A DNA stretch of 64,000 bases from Loktanella sp. D2R18 (GTDB taxonomy: Bacteria > Pseudomonadota > Alphaproteobacteria > Rhodobacterales > Rhodobacteraceae), in the NCBI RefSeq assembly GCF_003318235.1, contig NZ_QOCG01000030.1:124001-188000 (forward strand). The letters run 5' to 3'. Below, piece by piece: positions 8,242-18,172 of this stretch (position 1 is its first letter; every line of letters begins with the position of its first letter). A program made the position numbers and the translations under genes. The notes under the pieces are model-generated. The model was not told where the DNA came from. It saw only the letters and a program-made list of their open reading frames with translations, and did not search any database.

Positions 8242-8879
8242 TCGACTGTCAAACGGCATAGAACCGTGTTGCTTTGTTCAAGATCAGGACCCCAAATAAG
8301 TTCAGCCGTGTCATCCCAGCTGATTTCATCATAGCCCATTTTGGGATCGACAGCGCTTTCGCTAAACACATCGGCCTGGGGCCAATCGCTTGCATCAAAT
8401 CCAGCAAGGTCCCAACCATCTGGTTCATCCGAGGCTTCAAATCCACAAATGCCTTCGCCAGCAACGGGATTTTCTTCGCTCTCGCAGGATTTATCAAGCG
8501 GGGCAGTATGGATCACGAGACATTGCCAAGAGGCGTCACTGACCACAACCGTGTCGCCCGCCGCATCCATGATCTGAACGATAACACCGCCGTCACCCAT
8601 TTGTTGACGACGGGTCCCGATGTACTCAAGCCCGGTGTCATTTTCTTTGAAATCCTTCGCGACCAAACCAATCGTGAATGGGCGTTCGGCTTCAAAAGTA
8701 AAACTCTCGGCGTTGAACGAACGTTCGGTGGTGATCGGAACGCTGTCTTCGGCGACTTGCACACCATCAATCCGCATCTCAAACCAATTGTCGGCCCAGA
8801 CATCTGCGCTGTAAGGTTCCGCGAAAAGTGCCCCGCTCGATAACGGGATCAAAGCGACGGAATAAACGAATTTGCGCAT
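8238..8879 (-). CDS. Secreted beta-sandwich protein of unknown function
   Basis: A 213-residue exported protein. ATG 8879 follows a strong AAGGAG site and gives a signal peptide (MRKFVYSVALIPLSSGALFA). The mature part begins SADVWADNWFEMRIDG, then alternating beta segments, SDASWQC and a C-terminal WGPDLEQSN block. This resembles the galactose-binding-like jelly-roll modules that often sit on secreted enzymes, but no catalytic residues are evident. Four cysteines sit in the middle (WQCLV, KSCES, GICGF) and one near the end (LCRLTVE). It is the first gene of the secreted trio and is coupled to the YHYH gene by a 4-base overlap. Confidence 0.65.
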   Translation of the reverse strand: MRKFVYSVALIPLSSGALFAEPYSADVWADNWFEMRIDGVQVAEDSVPITTERSFNAESFTFEAERPFTIGLVAKDFKENDTGLEYIGTRRQQMGDGGVIVQIMDAAGDTVVVSDASWQCLVIHTAPLDKSCESEENPVAGEGICGFEASDEPDGWDLAGFDASDWPQADVFSESAVDPKMGYDEISWDDTAELIWGPDLEQSNTVLCRLTVE

Positions 8880-8948
8880 AGCGGGCTCCTTTTGAGTAAT
8901 ACCTTCCCTCTTTAACGCGAAAACCGCGATTTTCCGACGCAATATCTT

Positions 8949-10544
8949 TCAGACGACCTTTCTTTCGAACGCTGCCGCCATCAGCGCACGGGTGTAATCG
9001 GTTTGCGGGTTTTCAAAGATCGCTTGCGCATCACCCGCCTCAACCACATCGCCTTGTTTCATCACTATAACTTTGTGAGACAAGGCGCGCACAACCTTAA
9101 GATCGTGGCTGATAAACAGATAAGCCAACCCGTATTTTTGCTGCAAGTCCCGCAGCAACTGCACGATTTGCACCTGAACGGTCATGTCCAAAGCGCTGGT
9201 CGGTTCGTCAAGGATCAGTAGTTTTGGGCGTAATATCATTGCGCGGGCAATCGCGATACGTTGGCGTTGGCCGCCGGAAAATTCATGCGGGTAACGGTCC
9301 ATCGTGGCCGGATCAAGTCCGACCTCTTGCATGATCTCATGGACCATATCGCGCCGGTCCCGCCCCGGATCGACGCCATGTACACCCAGACCTTCGGCGA
9401 TGATTTCGGCCACGGTCATGCGCGGACTTAACGAACCATATGGGTCCTGAAACACGATCTGCATATCGCTGCGCAGTGGGCGCATCTGTTTCGGGCTGTA
9501 GCCGTGAATATCTTTGCCTTGGAACGCGATTCGTCCTTCTGAACGGATGAGCCGCATCGCGGCCAGCGCAAGCGTTGTCTTGCCTGATCCACTTTCGCCG
9601 ACAACACCCATGGTTTCACCCGCTCGGATACGCAGCGTCGCAGCATTCACCGCTTTGATATGCCCCACCGTGCGCCGCAAAAGTCCAGCGTGGATCGGGA
9701 ACCAAATTCGGGTTTCGTCCGCCTCCAATACAACGGGTGCGCCTTCAGGCACTGGCACGGGGTGGCCCGTCGATTCCGCCGCCAAAAGCGATCGCGTATA
9801 AGGGTGTTGCGGGTTTGAAAAAATCTCGACGGCTGGACCTGTTTCGACAATTTCACCGTCTTTCATCACACAGACCCGGTCCGCGATTTTACGCACAATT
9901 GTCAGATCATGGGTGATGAACAGCATCGACATGCCCGCGCCGCTTTTCAGCTCTGCCAGCAGTTCCAAAATTTGCGCCTGAATGGTGACATCAAGTGCGG
10001 TGGTTGGTTCGTCCGCGATCAACAAATCGGGCCCATTCGCCAGTGCCATCGCGATCATCACGCGCTGGCGCTGCCCGCCCGACAATTGATGCGGATAGGC
10101 ATTCAACCGGCTTTCAGCGTCGCGGATACCCACCCGATCCAACAGTTCCAGAATACGTGTTCGGACAGCCGGGCCGCGAATGCCCTGGTGCAGTTCAATG
10201 CTTTCGCCCAGTTGTTTTTCCAGCGTGTGCAACGGGTTGAGCGAGGTCATCGGTTCTTGGAAGATAAAGCTGATGTCGTTACCGCGCACGGCCCGCACCG
10301 CGCGTTCATCCGCGCCGACCATTTCTTCGCCCGCGTATTTGATGGATCCAGCCATCATCGCGCTTTCGTCCAGCAACTGCACCGTCGACAAGGCGGTTAC
10401 CGATTTACCTGACCCAGACTCACCGACAAGGGCGACTGTTTCGCCTTTGTGAACTTGAAACGACACACCACGCACGGCATGGGTCACGCCGCCGTCCTGA
10501 CGGAAGGCCACGCGCAGGTTGCGCACATCTAAAACCGTGTTCAT
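8949..10544 (-). CDS. yejF: Peptide ABC transporter, double ATP-binding subunit YejF
   Basis: A 531-residue protein with two fused ABC ATPase domains that power peptide uptake through YejBE. Domain 1 has Walker A GESGSGKS (about residues 41-48), signature LSGGQRQRV and Walker [13 protein letters not shown]. Domain 2 has GESGSGKTT near 312-320, FSGGQRQRI and [12 protein letters not shown]. Both have complete catalytic sets, so both sites should turn over ATP. Each domain ends with the oligopeptide-family tail ([22 protein letters not shown]). The length matches E. coli YejF (529). The start overlaps the yejE stop by 4 bases (ATGA). Confidence 0.95.
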   Translation of the reverse strand: MNTVLDVRNLRVAFRQDGGVTHAVRGVSFQVHKGETVALVGESGSGKSVTALSTVQLLDESAMMAGSIKYAGEEMVGADERAVRAVRGNDISFIFQEPMTSLNPLHTLEKQLGESIELHQGIRGPAVRTRILELLDRVGIRDAESRLNAYPHQLSGGQRQRVMIAMALANGPDLLIADEPTTALDVTIQAQILELLAELKSGAGMSMLFITHDLTIVRKIADRVCVMKDGEIVETGPAVEIFSNPQHPYTRSLLAAESTGHPVPVPEGAPVVLEADETRIWFPIHAGLLRRTVGHIKAVNAATLRIRAGETMGVVGESGSGKTTLALAAMRLIRSEGRIAFQGKDIHGYSPKQMRPLRSDMQIVFQDPYGSLSPRMTVAEIIAEGLGVHGVDPGRDRRDMVHEIMQEVGLDPATMDRYPHEFSGGQRQRIAIARAMILRPKLLILDEPTSALDMTVQVQIVQLLRDLQQKYGLAYLFISHDLKVVRALSHKVIVMKQGDVVEAGDAQAIFENPQTDYTRALMAAAFERKVV

Positions 10545-11710
10545 TGTGCGGCCCCGCTATCATTTCCAAACGGCAGATCCGCCGTATCGACCTTGCCATC
10601 TGCGACAAAGGTTTTGCGCGGATCAAACGCATCGCGGACGCCTTCAAAGATAAACACCAGCAACGACAACATAATCGCAAAGGTAAAGAAGGCGGTGAAC
10701 CCCAGCCAAGGGGCTTGCAGGTTTTGTTTTGCTTGCAATGTCATTTCGCCCAAGGACGGTGCAGAGGACGGCAAGCCGAAGCCAAGAAAATCAAGTGACG
10801 CCAAAGTCGCAATCGCGCCCGTCACCAAAAACGGTAGCATTGTCACAGTCGCGACCATCGCGTTTGGCAGCATATGGCGGAACATGATTGTCCGGTCGCG
10901 CACGCCCAAAGCTTTGGCCGCGCGGACGTATTCAAGGTTACGCGCGCGCAAAAATTCGGCGCGGACCACACCGACCAATGACGGCCACCCGAACAGCACA
11001 GTCAAGAACACAAGCAACCAAAAACTGCGTCCCAAAATCGCAAACACGATGATGATGACATAAAGCGACGGTGTTCCGGTCCAAATTTCGATAAACCGTT
11101 GAAAAATAAGGTCTGTCCAGCCGCCAAAATATCCTTGTACGGCCCCCGCCAAAATACCCAAGACGGATGATGCGATTGTGACCATCAGGGCAAAGGCAAT
11201 CGATAGCCGGAACCCATAGATGACCCGCGCCACGACATCACGTTTGGTGTCATCGGTACCAAGCCAATTGTCCGCACTTGGCGGTGCGGGGGCGACACCA
11301 GAGACATCCACAATGGTGTCGTAGGAATAGCGGATTGGCGGCCAGATCATCCAGCCCTTTGCAAAATCGCCTTCAATTGTGTCACCGTTTGCCACCGCAT
11401 CGATCAACGCCTCTGGTGTGTCGAAACAGGTGTCCAGCCCGCCCGTGACAATCAAACATTCAACCTCGGCGTCCTTATAGGCGGCTTCGGTCGGGAAATC
11501 GCCGCCGAAATCACGCTCGGAATAGAAGTTGAAAATCGGCATATGCAATTCGCCGCGATAGCTGACCACGATGGGTTTATCATTGGCGACAAATTCAGCC
11601 ATCAATGACACACCAAATAAAACACTAAAGATGATCAACGACCAAACTGCGCGGCGGTTACGTTTGAAATTACGCCAACGGCGTTGGTTCAGGGGGGATA
11701 ACATCTTCAT
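10541..11710 (-). CDS. yejE: Peptide ABC transporter permease YejE
   Basis: A 389-residue inner-membrane permease of the DppC/OppC type. The N-terminal membrane segment (about residues 22-42) is followed by a large periplasmic loop (about 45-150) with two Cys in [15 protein letters not shown], then five more membrane segments. The cytoplasmic EAA-like loop that docks to the ATPase reads [21 protein letters not shown] (about 265-285). It is longer than E. coli YejE (341), mainly because of the periplasmic loop. It overlaps yejB and yejF by 4 bases each, so the operon is tightly coupled. Confidence 0.94.
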   Translation of the reverse strand: MKMLSPLNQRRWRNFKRNRRAVWSLIIFSVLFGVSLMAEFVANDKPIVVSYRGELHMPIFNFYSERDFGGDFPTEAAYKDAEVECLIVTGGLDTCFDTPEALIDAVANGDTIEGDFAKGWMIWPPIRYSYDTIVDVSGVAPAPPSADNWLGTDDTKRDVVARVIYGFRLSIAFALMVTIASSVLGILAGAVQGYFGGWTDLIFQRFIEIWTGTPSLYVIIIVFAILGRSFWLLVFLTVLFGWPSLVGVVRAEFLRARNLEYVRAAKALGVRDRTIMFRHMLPNAMVATVTMLPFLVTGAIATLASLDFLGFGLPSSAPSLGEMTLQAKQNLQAPWLGFTAFFTFAIMLSLLVFIFEGVRDAFDPRKTFVADGKVDTADLPFGNDSGAAQ

Positions 11711-12786
11711 CCGCGGGCCTCAAAATCGATCCGAGGGTCGACAAATACATAAGTCAAATCGGTGATGATCCCGACGACTAACCCGATCAGGGAAAAGGCA
11801 AACAACGTCCCAAACACCACTGGATAGTCGCGCGCAACGGCTGCTTCAAAGCCGAGTCGCCCTAGCCCATCCAACGAAAACAGTGTTTCGATGATCAGCG
11901 AACCGCCAAAGAACACACCGATAAACAGCGCAGGAAACCCGGAAATCACGATCAACATCGCGTTGCGGAAAACGTGACCATAAAGGATTTTACGCTCTGA
12001 CAGCCCTTTGGCTTTAGCGGTGACGACGTATTGTTTTTTGATCTCGTCCAAAAAACTGTTTTTAGTGAGCAAAGTCAGCGTCGCAAAGGCCGCAATGGTC
12101 GAGGCGAACACCGGCAAAGCAATGTGCCACAGATAATCGATCACTTTGCCGATCAGACTAAGCTGGTCAAAATCATTTGATGTCAGACCGCGCAGCGGAA
12201 ACAGCCGCCAGTAAGACCCGCCAGCAAACAGCACGACCAATAGGATCGCAAACAAGAAACCGGGAATGGCATAGCCGATGATGATCGCGCCAGATGTCCA
12301 AGTGTCAAAGGCTGAACCATCGCGCACCGCTTTTTTGATACCCAGCGGGATCGACACGAAATAGGCGATCAACGTCGACCAAAGCCCCAGCGTGATCGAG
12401 ACTGGCATCTTTTCCATCACCAAATCAAACACGCTGATCGACCGGAAATAGCTTTCGCCGAAATCAAAGCGCATATAGTTCCAGATCATGTTCAGGAACC
12501 GTTCCAACGGTGGTTTATCAAAGCCAAATTCGCGCTCAAGTTCGGCGATAAATTCGGGCGGTAACCCGCGTCCGCCGACATATTCGCTTTCCGCCTCGCC
12601 GCCAAAATCAGCGTCGCCCCCCCCGCCCGCGATGCCCTCAAAAACATCGCCGTTGCCTTCGAGGTTGGCAAGGATTTGCTCAATCGGCCCACCAGGGACA
12701 AATTGGATTAAGGCAAAGTTGACGATCATAATGCCCAGCAACGTGGGAATGATCAGCAAAAGCCGTCGAAGGATATACGCGCCCAT
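11707..12786 (-). CDS. yejB: Peptide ABC transporter permease YejB
   Basis: A 359-residue permease of the DppB/OppB type, partner of YejE. The N terminus reads [20 protein letters not shown], typical of the family. A periplasmic segment rich in Gly and Asp (about residues 43-72) is followed by [22 protein letters not shown]. The EAA loop is [21 protein letters not shown] (about 258-278), and about six membrane helices are present. It follows yejA with a 9-base gap and overlaps yejE. In E. coli the system imports oligopeptides and microcin C. Confidence 0.94.
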   Translation of the reverse strand: MGAYILRRLLLIIPTLLGIMIVNFALIQFVPGGPIEQILANLEGNGDVFEGIAGGGGDADFGGEAESEYVGGRGLPPEFIAELEREFGFDKPPLERFLNMIWNYMRFDFGESYFRSISVFDLVMEKMPVSITLGLWSTLIAYFVSIPLGIKKAVRDGSAFDTWTSGAIIIGYAIPGFLFAILLVVLFAGGSYWRLFPLRGLTSNDFDQLSLIGKVIDYLWHIALPVFASTIAAFATLTLLTKNSFLDEIKKQYVVTAKAKGLSERKILYGHVFRNAMLIVISGFPALFIGVFFGGSLIIETLFSLDGLGRLGFEAAVARDYPVVFGTLFAFSLIGLVVGIITDLTYVFVDPRIDFEARG

Positions 12787-12795
12787 GTCTATGAA

Positions 12796-14715
12796 CTACT
12801 GAAACGCGCCAGCCGCGGCAAGCGCATCTGCTTTGTCTTGGTTGATCCACCAGTAATCCAGATAGCCAAGGCCGAATTCGGGCAGGTTTTCGGGGTGCTC
12901 GTACATGTCGTAATACGCGACCCAGTTTTTGCCTAAATACCATGTCGGCACGATGAAATATTCATAGCGCATAACCCGATCAATCGCACGAACGGCCGCA
13001 GACATTTCTTCGTAATCCTCGGCCCCGGTGACAAATTTTGCTAATTCTTCAAAGGCTTCTGAACAGTACCCCGCCGGATTAAAAACATCATCCTTATCGT
13101 CACAGCCGAATTTCTGTTCGATACCCCGGCCTTCGACAAGACCGTTCACATAGTAGCCGAACATCATGTCGAAATCGTTTTCTTGCGTGCGGGCTTGGTA
13201 TTGTGAGGGATCAACCCGGTTGTATGTGATATTCACCCCAAGCCGTTGCAGGTTTTCGATATAGGGATTGATGATCCGGTCAAAGCTTTGGCGCGTTTCC
13301 AAAAATTCGATGTCGAGCGTATCGCCATTTGCATCCCGCAGCAGCCCATCATCGCCAGACGTGAACCCGGCCGCTTCCATCAACACAAGCGCCTGACGCA
13401 GGTTGTTGCGGTCCAATGCGCGTGTGCCGCTTTCGTGTGGCAGTAAAGCATCTTGGGTGAAAATCTCTGTTGGAAGAAATTCGCGCACCGTTTCCAGCAT
13501 TTCCAATTCGCGCCCTTCGGGGAGGCCAGCCGCCTTAAGCCGGTCGTTTTCCCAAAAGCTTTCGCGCTGCTGGAAAAGCCCGTATTGCAAATTGGTGTTG
13601 GTCCAGTTGAAATTAAACATCAGCCCCAACGCCCGGCGGACATTGCGGTCTTGGAGCTTTTCGCGGCGCAAGTTGAAGACAAATCCAGTGGCTGCGGGCA
13701 ACGTCCCGTCATCAAGCGTATCCCGAACAACCCACCCATTGTCGATTGCCGGGAATTCATAAGAGGTCGCCCAGTTCAACGAACTATTTTCGCGGCGGAA
13801 CGTGAATTCACCCGCCTTAAAAGCCTCAAACGCGGCCGAGGTATCAGCGAAATATTCAATTCGGATCGAATCGTAATTGCCACGGCCGACATTGATTGGC
13901 ACGTCTTGCCCCCAATAGTCAGGATTGCGCACATAGGTCAGCTGACGTCCGGGGTCGATTGTGCCAACCATATATTCGCCCGTTCCCGGCGATGTTTCCA
14001 TCCGTGCCTCGTCCAGACGCGCGCCAGTTTCTTCGAACCAAGTCTTAGACATCACAATTTGGCTGGCCATTTGCGACACACGCCCAACTTCGGGCGCGTC
14101 TTCCGCAAAGGTGAATTTCACCGTGTAATCATCAATCGCTTCATAGGCTTCGACAAGTTGCACAATCCCCGCGCGGTAGGATGGTGTTGCCTGTTCGCGC
14201 AATAATTCATGGGTATAGATCACATCATGCGCAGTCATCGGCGTGCCATCCGAGAATGTCACATCATCACGCAGGTGGAAAATGACCCAAGACTGATCTT
14301 CGGGATATTCCAGCGTCGTGCACAGCAGGCAATATTCTGAACCGATCTCATCATCGGTGCCCGTCATGATCCGTTCGTACATCATCGACGACATCGCACC
14401 CGGAGAGCCGCTCAGCGTTGCGAACGGGTTCATGTTATCGAACGTGCCGCTGGCTGAAATACTGACCTCGCCGCCGATAGGCGCATTAGGGTTCACATAG
14501 TCGAGATGCCTGAAATCAGCCGCGTATTTTAGCGTGCCGTATTCGTTGTACCCATGGCTTTGGATGACCGTATCGTGACTTTCGGCGCGCAAGGTATGCG
14601 CACAAAACACCGTCGCAAGCCCGACAATACCGCCAGCAAGCAACCGCGCGAACGGTGCGGATTCATCTGCGGGTTTCAAGGCAATAGCCTTTGCTTGGGT
14701 GCGGTTTGGCATCAT
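12796..14715 (-). CDS. yejA: Peptide-binding periplasmic protein YejA
   Basis: A 639-residue extracellular solute-binding protein of family 5, the receptor of the YejABEF importer. A long N-terminal region holds the export signal (LLAGGIVGLATVFCAHTLRA, cut near residue 45). Mature-domain landmarks are YGTLKYAADFRHLDYVNPNA, WVIFHLRDDVTFSDGTPM and the long C-terminal lobe with TRTFDQ-like MMFGYYVNG. MM at the start allows 14715 or 14712. It is the first gene of the four-gene operon, and its own promoter should lie between 14716 and the cytochrome gene's terminator. Confidence 0.92.
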   Translation of the reverse strand: MMPNRTQAKAIALKPADESAPFARLLAGGIVGLATVFCAHTLRAESHDTVIQSHGYNEYGTLKYAADFRHLDYVNPNAPIGGEVSISASGTFDNMNPFATLSGSPGAMSSMMYERIMTGTDDEIGSEYCLLCTTLEYPEDQSWVIFHLRDDVTFSDGTPMTAHDVIYTHELLREQATPSYRAGIVQLVEAYEAIDDYTVKFTFAEDAPEVGRVSQMASQIVMSKTWFEETGARLDEARMETSPGTGEYMVGTIDPGRQLTYVRNPDYWGQDVPINVGRGNYDSIRIEYFADTSAAFEAFKAGEFTFRRENSSLNWATSYEFPAIDNGWVVRDTLDDGTLPAATGFVFNLRREKLQDRNVRRALGLMFNFNWTNTNLQYGLFQQRESFWENDRLKAAGLPEGRELEMLETVREFLPTEIFTQDALLPHESGTRALDRNNLRQALVLMEAAGFTSGDDGLLRDANGDTLDIEFLETRQSFDRIINPYIENLQRLGVNITYNRVDPSQYQARTQENDFDMMFGYYVNGLVEGRGIEQKFGCDDKDDVFNPAGYCSEAFEELAKFVTGAEDYEEMSAAVRAIDRVMRYEYFIVPTWYLGKNWVAYYDMYEHPENLPEFGLGYLDYWWINQDKADALAAAGAFQ

Positions 14716-14812
14716 TGTCTCCGATAGCGATCAGTTGCTGCAAGGCTACGTGACACTTCGGTAAACATTCAAGTTGAGATTACGTGATCAAGCCGTGTTC
14801 AACAGTATTTCC

Positions 14813-14845
14813 AAACAAAAAGGCCACCCCAAGCTGGGGCGGCCT
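14813..14845 (-). terminator. Rho-independent terminator of the cytochrome c gene
   Basis: Read on the minus strand it is AGGCCGCCCC-AGCTT-GGGGTGGCCT followed by TTTTTG. The 10-bp stem has one G-U pair. It lies 26 bases past the cytochrome stop codon and should insulate yejA downstream. Confidence 0.8.
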
Positions 14846-14870
14846 CTGTATTGTGCATTCTCAAACAGGA

Positions 14871-15389
14871 TCAGTCGTCAAGACTATCGAGATAAGCGAT
14901 CAGGTTTGCCCGATCTTCTATCTTGCGCACACCGTTAAAGTTCATCGCAGTGCCTGGTGCATAGTTACCTGGGGCTTCGAGGAAACCGTTCAGGTGCTCT
15001 GCGTCCCACACATCCGCCACGGCAACGAGCGAGCCGGAATAACCAAACCCATCTTCAGACCCAACTGCGCGACCAACAACACCGTAAAGCGATGGGCCGA
15101 TGCCGTGGTCACCAGGCTCTACAGAGTGGCAAGCTTTACAAGGGCGAAACTCACCTTCGCCATCAGCGGCACTTGCGGTTGCCATAACTTCTGCGAAATC
15201 AATTTCTACAACAACTTCTTCAACGGCATTCCCGTCGTCGACTTCGATCACATAGGCTTGCTCGTGGTGGTCGCCATGACCTCCGCCGCCTGCGTAAATC
15301 AAATCAGCCGCCCAGCCGCCCAGCAAGAATACAAGAAACGTCCCGCAAAGGCCGCCGATTACTTTCGTCAAAGTCATTGTGTCGAACAT
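14871..15389 (-). CDS. Membrane-anchored c-type cytochrome, CycM type
   Basis: A 172-residue cytochrome c that carries electrons in the periplasm, anchored by an uncleaved N-terminal helix (VIGGLCGTFLVFLLGGWAA, about residues 9-27). An acidic, His-rich linker (GHGDHHEQ; EVDDGNAVEE) leads to a class I cytochrome domain with the haem site C-K-A-C-H near residues 84-88 and the distal axial Met in PGTAMNFNG (about 145). This layout matches the CycM/cytochrome cy proteins that link the bc1 complex to terminal oxidases. ATG 15389 has GGAACG upstream. It is divergent from the prephenate dehydratase gene. Confidence 0.88.
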   Translation of the reverse strand: MFDTMTLTKVIGGLCGTFLVFLLGGWAADLIYAGGGGHGDHHEQAYVIEVDDGNAVEEVVVEIDFAEVMATASAADGEGEFRPCKACHSVEPGDHGIGPSLYGVVGRAVGSEDGFGYSGSLVAVADVWDAEHLNGFLEAPGNYAPGTAMNFNGVRKIEDRANLIAYLDSLDD

Positions 15390-15509
15390 GTCGCGTTCCA
15401 TTCAGTTCACAGATTTATCGCTATCTATCCGCTTCCCATACCCGGTTGCAAGGTATACTGCCGCGACCAATCGCCCATTTTTGAACTCTGTCGTCGGGAG
15501 GGGACGCAT

Positions 15510-16349
15510 ATGACCCAAAAAATCGCATTCCAAGGCGAGCTTGGCGCCTATGGCCACCAAGCCTGTGCAGATTCCCGCCCCGATTTTGAACCGCTGCCCT
15601 GCCCCACCTTCGAAGACGCGATTGAGGCTGTGCGCAGTGGCACGGCCGATCTTGGCATGATTGCTGTTGAAAATTCCACCTATGGTCGGGTTGCTGACGT
15701 GCATTCGCTTTTGCCTGAAAGCGGTTTACATATTGTTGATGAAACCTTTGTCCGCGTCCATGTGAACCTCTTGGGTAAAAAAGCAGCCAAACTATCGGAC
15801 ATCAAAGAAGCGCACGGGCATCCGGTTATTTTGCCGCAGTGCGGGGTTTTCTTGCGTGAAAATGACATTATCGGTCATACGAGCACCGACAATGCCCGCG
15901 CCGCCCGCGAAGTCGCCGAAGGCGATGACATCACGGTAGCAGCGCTCGCGTCTGAATTGGCCGCAGAAATCTATGATCTCAAGGTCGTCGCCCGCCACAT
16001 CGAAGATCATGACCGTAATACAACGCGCTTCTTAATCATGGCGCGTGAACCTGATGTCAGCCGCCGCGGCAAATACGGTATGGTTATCAGCTTTGTTTTC
16101 CGCGTCCGTAACATTCCCGCGGCACTATATAAGGCGATGGGTGGCTTTGCGACCAATGGGGTCAACATGACCAAGCTCGAAAGCTATATGGTCGATGGAA
16201 CCTTTACCGCAACGCAGTTCTACGCCGAAATCGAAGGGCATACTGACGACCACAATGTCCAACTTGCGCTCGAAGAGCTGGACTATTTCACAGATAAGCT
16301 GCACGTGATGGGTGTTTATCCGGCCGCTGCACGGCGGCACGAAAAATAG
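15510..16349 (+). CDS. pheA: Prephenate dehydratase
   Basis: A 279-residue monofunctional prephenate dehydratase, which turns prephenate into phenylpyruvate on the route to phenylalanine. The catalytic domain begins at FQGELGAYGHQAC and includes the NSTYGRV block and the TTRFLIM motif that marks the active site (about residues 170-176). A C-terminal ACT domain (about 190-270) should bind Phe for feedback control; its usual ESRP reads LESYMVDG here. ATG 15510 follows GGGAGGGGACGC. The frame stays open upstream to 14784, but that part lies antisense to the cytochrome gene and is not coding. There is no chorismate mutase domain. Confidence 0.94.
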   Translation: MTQKIAFQGELGAYGHQACADSRPDFEPLPCPTFEDAIEAVRSGTADLGMIAVENSTYGRVADVHSLLPESGLHIVDETFVRVHVNLLGKKAAKLSDIKEAHGHPVILPQCGVFLRENDIIGHTSTDNARAAREVAEGDDITVAALASELAAEIYDLKVVARHIEDHDRNTTRFLIMAREPDVSRRGKYGMVISFVFRVRNIPAALYKAMGGFATNGVNMTKLESYMVDGTFTATQFYAEIEGHTDDHNVQLALEELDYFTDKLHVMGVYPAAARRHEK

Positions 16350-16814
16350 TTATTGCCCCTTGCGGTAAGCGTCTTCGATTTCCTCAGAAAATTCAAGGAC
16401 ACGCGCCCGAAACCGTTTGGAAAGCTTGGCCTTAGCCAGCTTCATTGATTGCAGAATTAGCCGTGAGGTCATTGATTTTGCGCGCAAATCCAACCCAACG
16501 ATGATCCGCGTACGTGTCGGGGAAAGCGCGACAAGCTCTACCTCTGTGGTGAACGACATCCCATCTGACGCGCCCAAAACCTGATAGAAATTTGGGTCAT
16601 CAAGCGTGGCCAATGTCGCATCAAGCGCACGGTTTCGGCCCCGGAATTTGAACGCAATCTGCCATTGTGACCCAGGTTTGACCGGCCCATCGTCATCCCG
16701 CGTGACCTGCACACCGTGCCGCAACGCGCGCCGCTCAAACGCCACAAAATCGCTGACACGCGCAAACGTATCGGCGATCGGGACTTCGATATCCTCGCGT
16801 GTGCTAAATTTCAT
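16350..16814 (-). CDS. SRPBCC-superfamily protein
   Basis: A 154-residue protein with the START/Bet v1-like SRPBCC pattern: an N-terminal strand and helix pair (PIADTFARVSDFVAFERRALRHG), a run of antiparallel strands (GSQWQIAFKFRGR, TTEVELVAL, RTRIIVGLDL), and a long C-terminal helix (AKAKLSKRFRARVLEFSEEIEDAYR). The fold usually encloses a hydrophobic ligand. No specific ligand or reaction can be named. It converges directly on pheA with no spacer and lies downstream of nudC on the same strand, 38 bases away. Confidence 0.75.
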   Translation of the reverse strand: MKFSTREDIEVPIADTFARVSDFVAFERRALRHGVQVTRDDDGPVKPGSQWQIAFKFRGRNRALDATLATLDDPNFYQVLGASDGMSFTTEVELVALSPTRTRIIVGLDLRAKSMTSRLILQSMKLAKAKLSKRFRARVLEFSEEIEDAYRKGQ

Positions 16815-16852
16815 CTACCGCTCCTTTTTGGGACCGTGTTAGACTAGTTTGG

Positions 16853-17797
16853 TTAATCAAATCGATCCGCCAACCAATTTTCTAGCAAAAAATGTGCAAT
16901 TGCGCCTTTGCGGGCGGGCAGGATTTCAGGGTGCTGCCCAGCAAATATCTGTGCAACCTCTTCACGGGTCACCCAGCGCGCATCTTCGATCTCGGACGGA
17001 TCGATGGTAATCTTTGTACTGGTGGCATCGCCCGCGCAGCCAAACATCAAAGACGCGGGAAACGGCCAAGGTTGGCTGGCCAAATACAGCACTTCACCAA
17101 CGCTCACCCCTGCTTCTTCAAGCACTTCGCGACGCACGGCGGCTTCAATTGTCTCGCCGGGTTCGACAAAGCCTGCGAGCAAAGAATACATACCCTCGGG
17201 CCAGCCCGGTGACCGCCCCAACAAGACAGAATTCCCATGCGTAATCAGCATGATCACAACCGGGTCTGTGCGCGGAAAATGATGCCCGCCGCAAGCTGGA
17301 CAATCGCGCTGCCAACCGCCCATCGCCATTTGGCTTTCATGACCACATATTGCACAAAACCGGTGGGATTTGTGCCAACCGAACACGGCACGCGCGGTGG
17401 CGGCCAATTCAGCATCACGCGGGTTCAGCCGCGTCATGATCGCCCGCAGTTCAACAAACTGCGCGTCGCTTACCGCCGGGTGTTCCTGCTGCGTGGCATC
17501 AAGAAAACTGTCCAGTGATTCGCCGCCGTAAGCCTGCGGGGTCCACGCCGACAGGTCCGCAGCAAAGGTCGGGCCCGTTTCTTGACCCAAAAAAATCATA
17601 TCTGGGCTTGCATCCGCTAAGATCGGATGGCCGGGCGATACACGGATCAGCGCGCCGTCGTACACCAGCGGTTTGCCGCGCCAAAGAAGAATGAACTGCG
17701 CATCATTTTGCTGCGCGAGCGCGATGGCCTGCACACGCAGCTGCGCTGCGCGGTCAAGCCCGGACCCTCCGAATGTCACTGTCTCTGCAATTCTCAT
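16853..17797 (-). CDS. nudC: NAD(+)/NADH diphosphatase NudC
   Basis: A 314-residue Nudix hydrolase that splits NAD(H) to NMN(H) and AMP and can also remove NAD caps from RNA. It has the three parts of NudC: an N-terminal domain, a zinc ribbon CAIC...CPAC (about residues 150-170), and the Nudix box GFVEPGETIEAAVRREVLEEAG (about 215-236) with the complete GX5EX7REXXEE pattern. The SQPWPFP motif after the box separates NudC from other Nudix enzymes. The length is near that of alphaproteobacterial homologues. It runs in the same direction as the SRPBCC gene. Confidence 0.92.
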   Translation of the reverse strand: MRIAETVTFGGSGLDRAAQLRVQAIALAQQNDAQFILLWRGKPLVYDGALIRVSPGHPILADASPDMIFLGQETGPTFAADLSAWTPQAYGGESLDSFLDATQQEHPAVSDAQFVELRAIMTRLNPRDAELAATARAVFGWHKSHRFCAICGHESQMAMGGWQRDCPACGGHHFPRTDPVVIMLITHGNSVLLGRSPGWPEGMYSLLAGFVEPGETIEAAVRREVLEEAGVSVGEVLYLASQPWPFPASLMFGCAGDATSTKITIDPSEIEDARWVTREEVAQIFAGQHPEILPARKGAIAHFLLENWLADRFD

Positions 17798-17905
17798 GCC
17801 CCTGAAATGGCATGTGCACCCAGAAAGTTCAAACGCTTCTGTCGAACAGCCCGCTTTGCCACGCTGACCGCTTGCACTGCCCGCCCTTGCGCCCTATATG
17901 GAAAG

Positions 17906-18002
17906 AGAGAGGTTGGCGCGGGCGAGTGCCTCGCCAACCTGGTCAGGTCCGGAAGGAAGCAGCCACAACGAGCCCCACTTGGGTCGATGTCCAACCTCTC
18001 AC
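17906..18002 (+). ncRNA. ffs: Signal recognition particle RNA (4.5S)
   Basis: The conserved SRP domain IV is plain: GGTCAGGTCCGGAAGGAAGC at 17942-17961, with the GGAA tetraloop and the asymmetric loop that binds Ffh, followed by AGCC. The ends pair as GAGAGGTTGG (17907-17916) with CCAACCTCTC (17992-18001). The size (about 97 nt) fits the short bacterial type. The promoter should lie in 17870-17900; CTATAT at 17894-17899 is a possible -10. Confidence 0.93.
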
Positions 18003-18094
18003 CTCAGTGATTTTGCGCAAGTAAAATCACGTCACGCGACAGAGCAAAATCATTTGGCTGTGTCGCAACGCTATGAGCCACAAGGAGGACAATT

Positions 18095-18133
18095 ATGTTT
18101 GTGTTATCGTCCCTCCCGGTTTGGGTGCGCTGA
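18095..18133 (+). CDS. Possible 12-codon leader peptide
   Basis: AAGGAGG (18082-18088) stands 6 bases before an ATG that opens a 12-codon frame (MFVLSSLPVWVR) ending in TGA at 18131-18133. It lies between the SRP RNA and rsgA, and rsgA itself has no good ribosome site at its first ATG. The strong Shine-Dalgarno is the only support. It may be a leader peptide or a chance match. Confidence 0.25.
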   Translation: MFVLSSLPVWVR

Positions 18134-18172
18134 AGATATTCCGTTCCCTCGTCCGGTTCCCGCTGATAGCCT

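Noticed and set aside
8949..14715. Dipeptide (Dpp/Opp) importer rather than Yej
   Set aside because: The fused double ATPase, the order A-B-E-F and the large solute-binding protein fit YejABEF; Dpp and Opp systems use two separate ATPase genes.
14784..15509. Long open frame in phase with and upstream of pheA
   Set aside because: It lies antisense to a clear cytochrome c gene with a CKACH haem site. The pheA family begins at 15510, which has a strong ribosome site.
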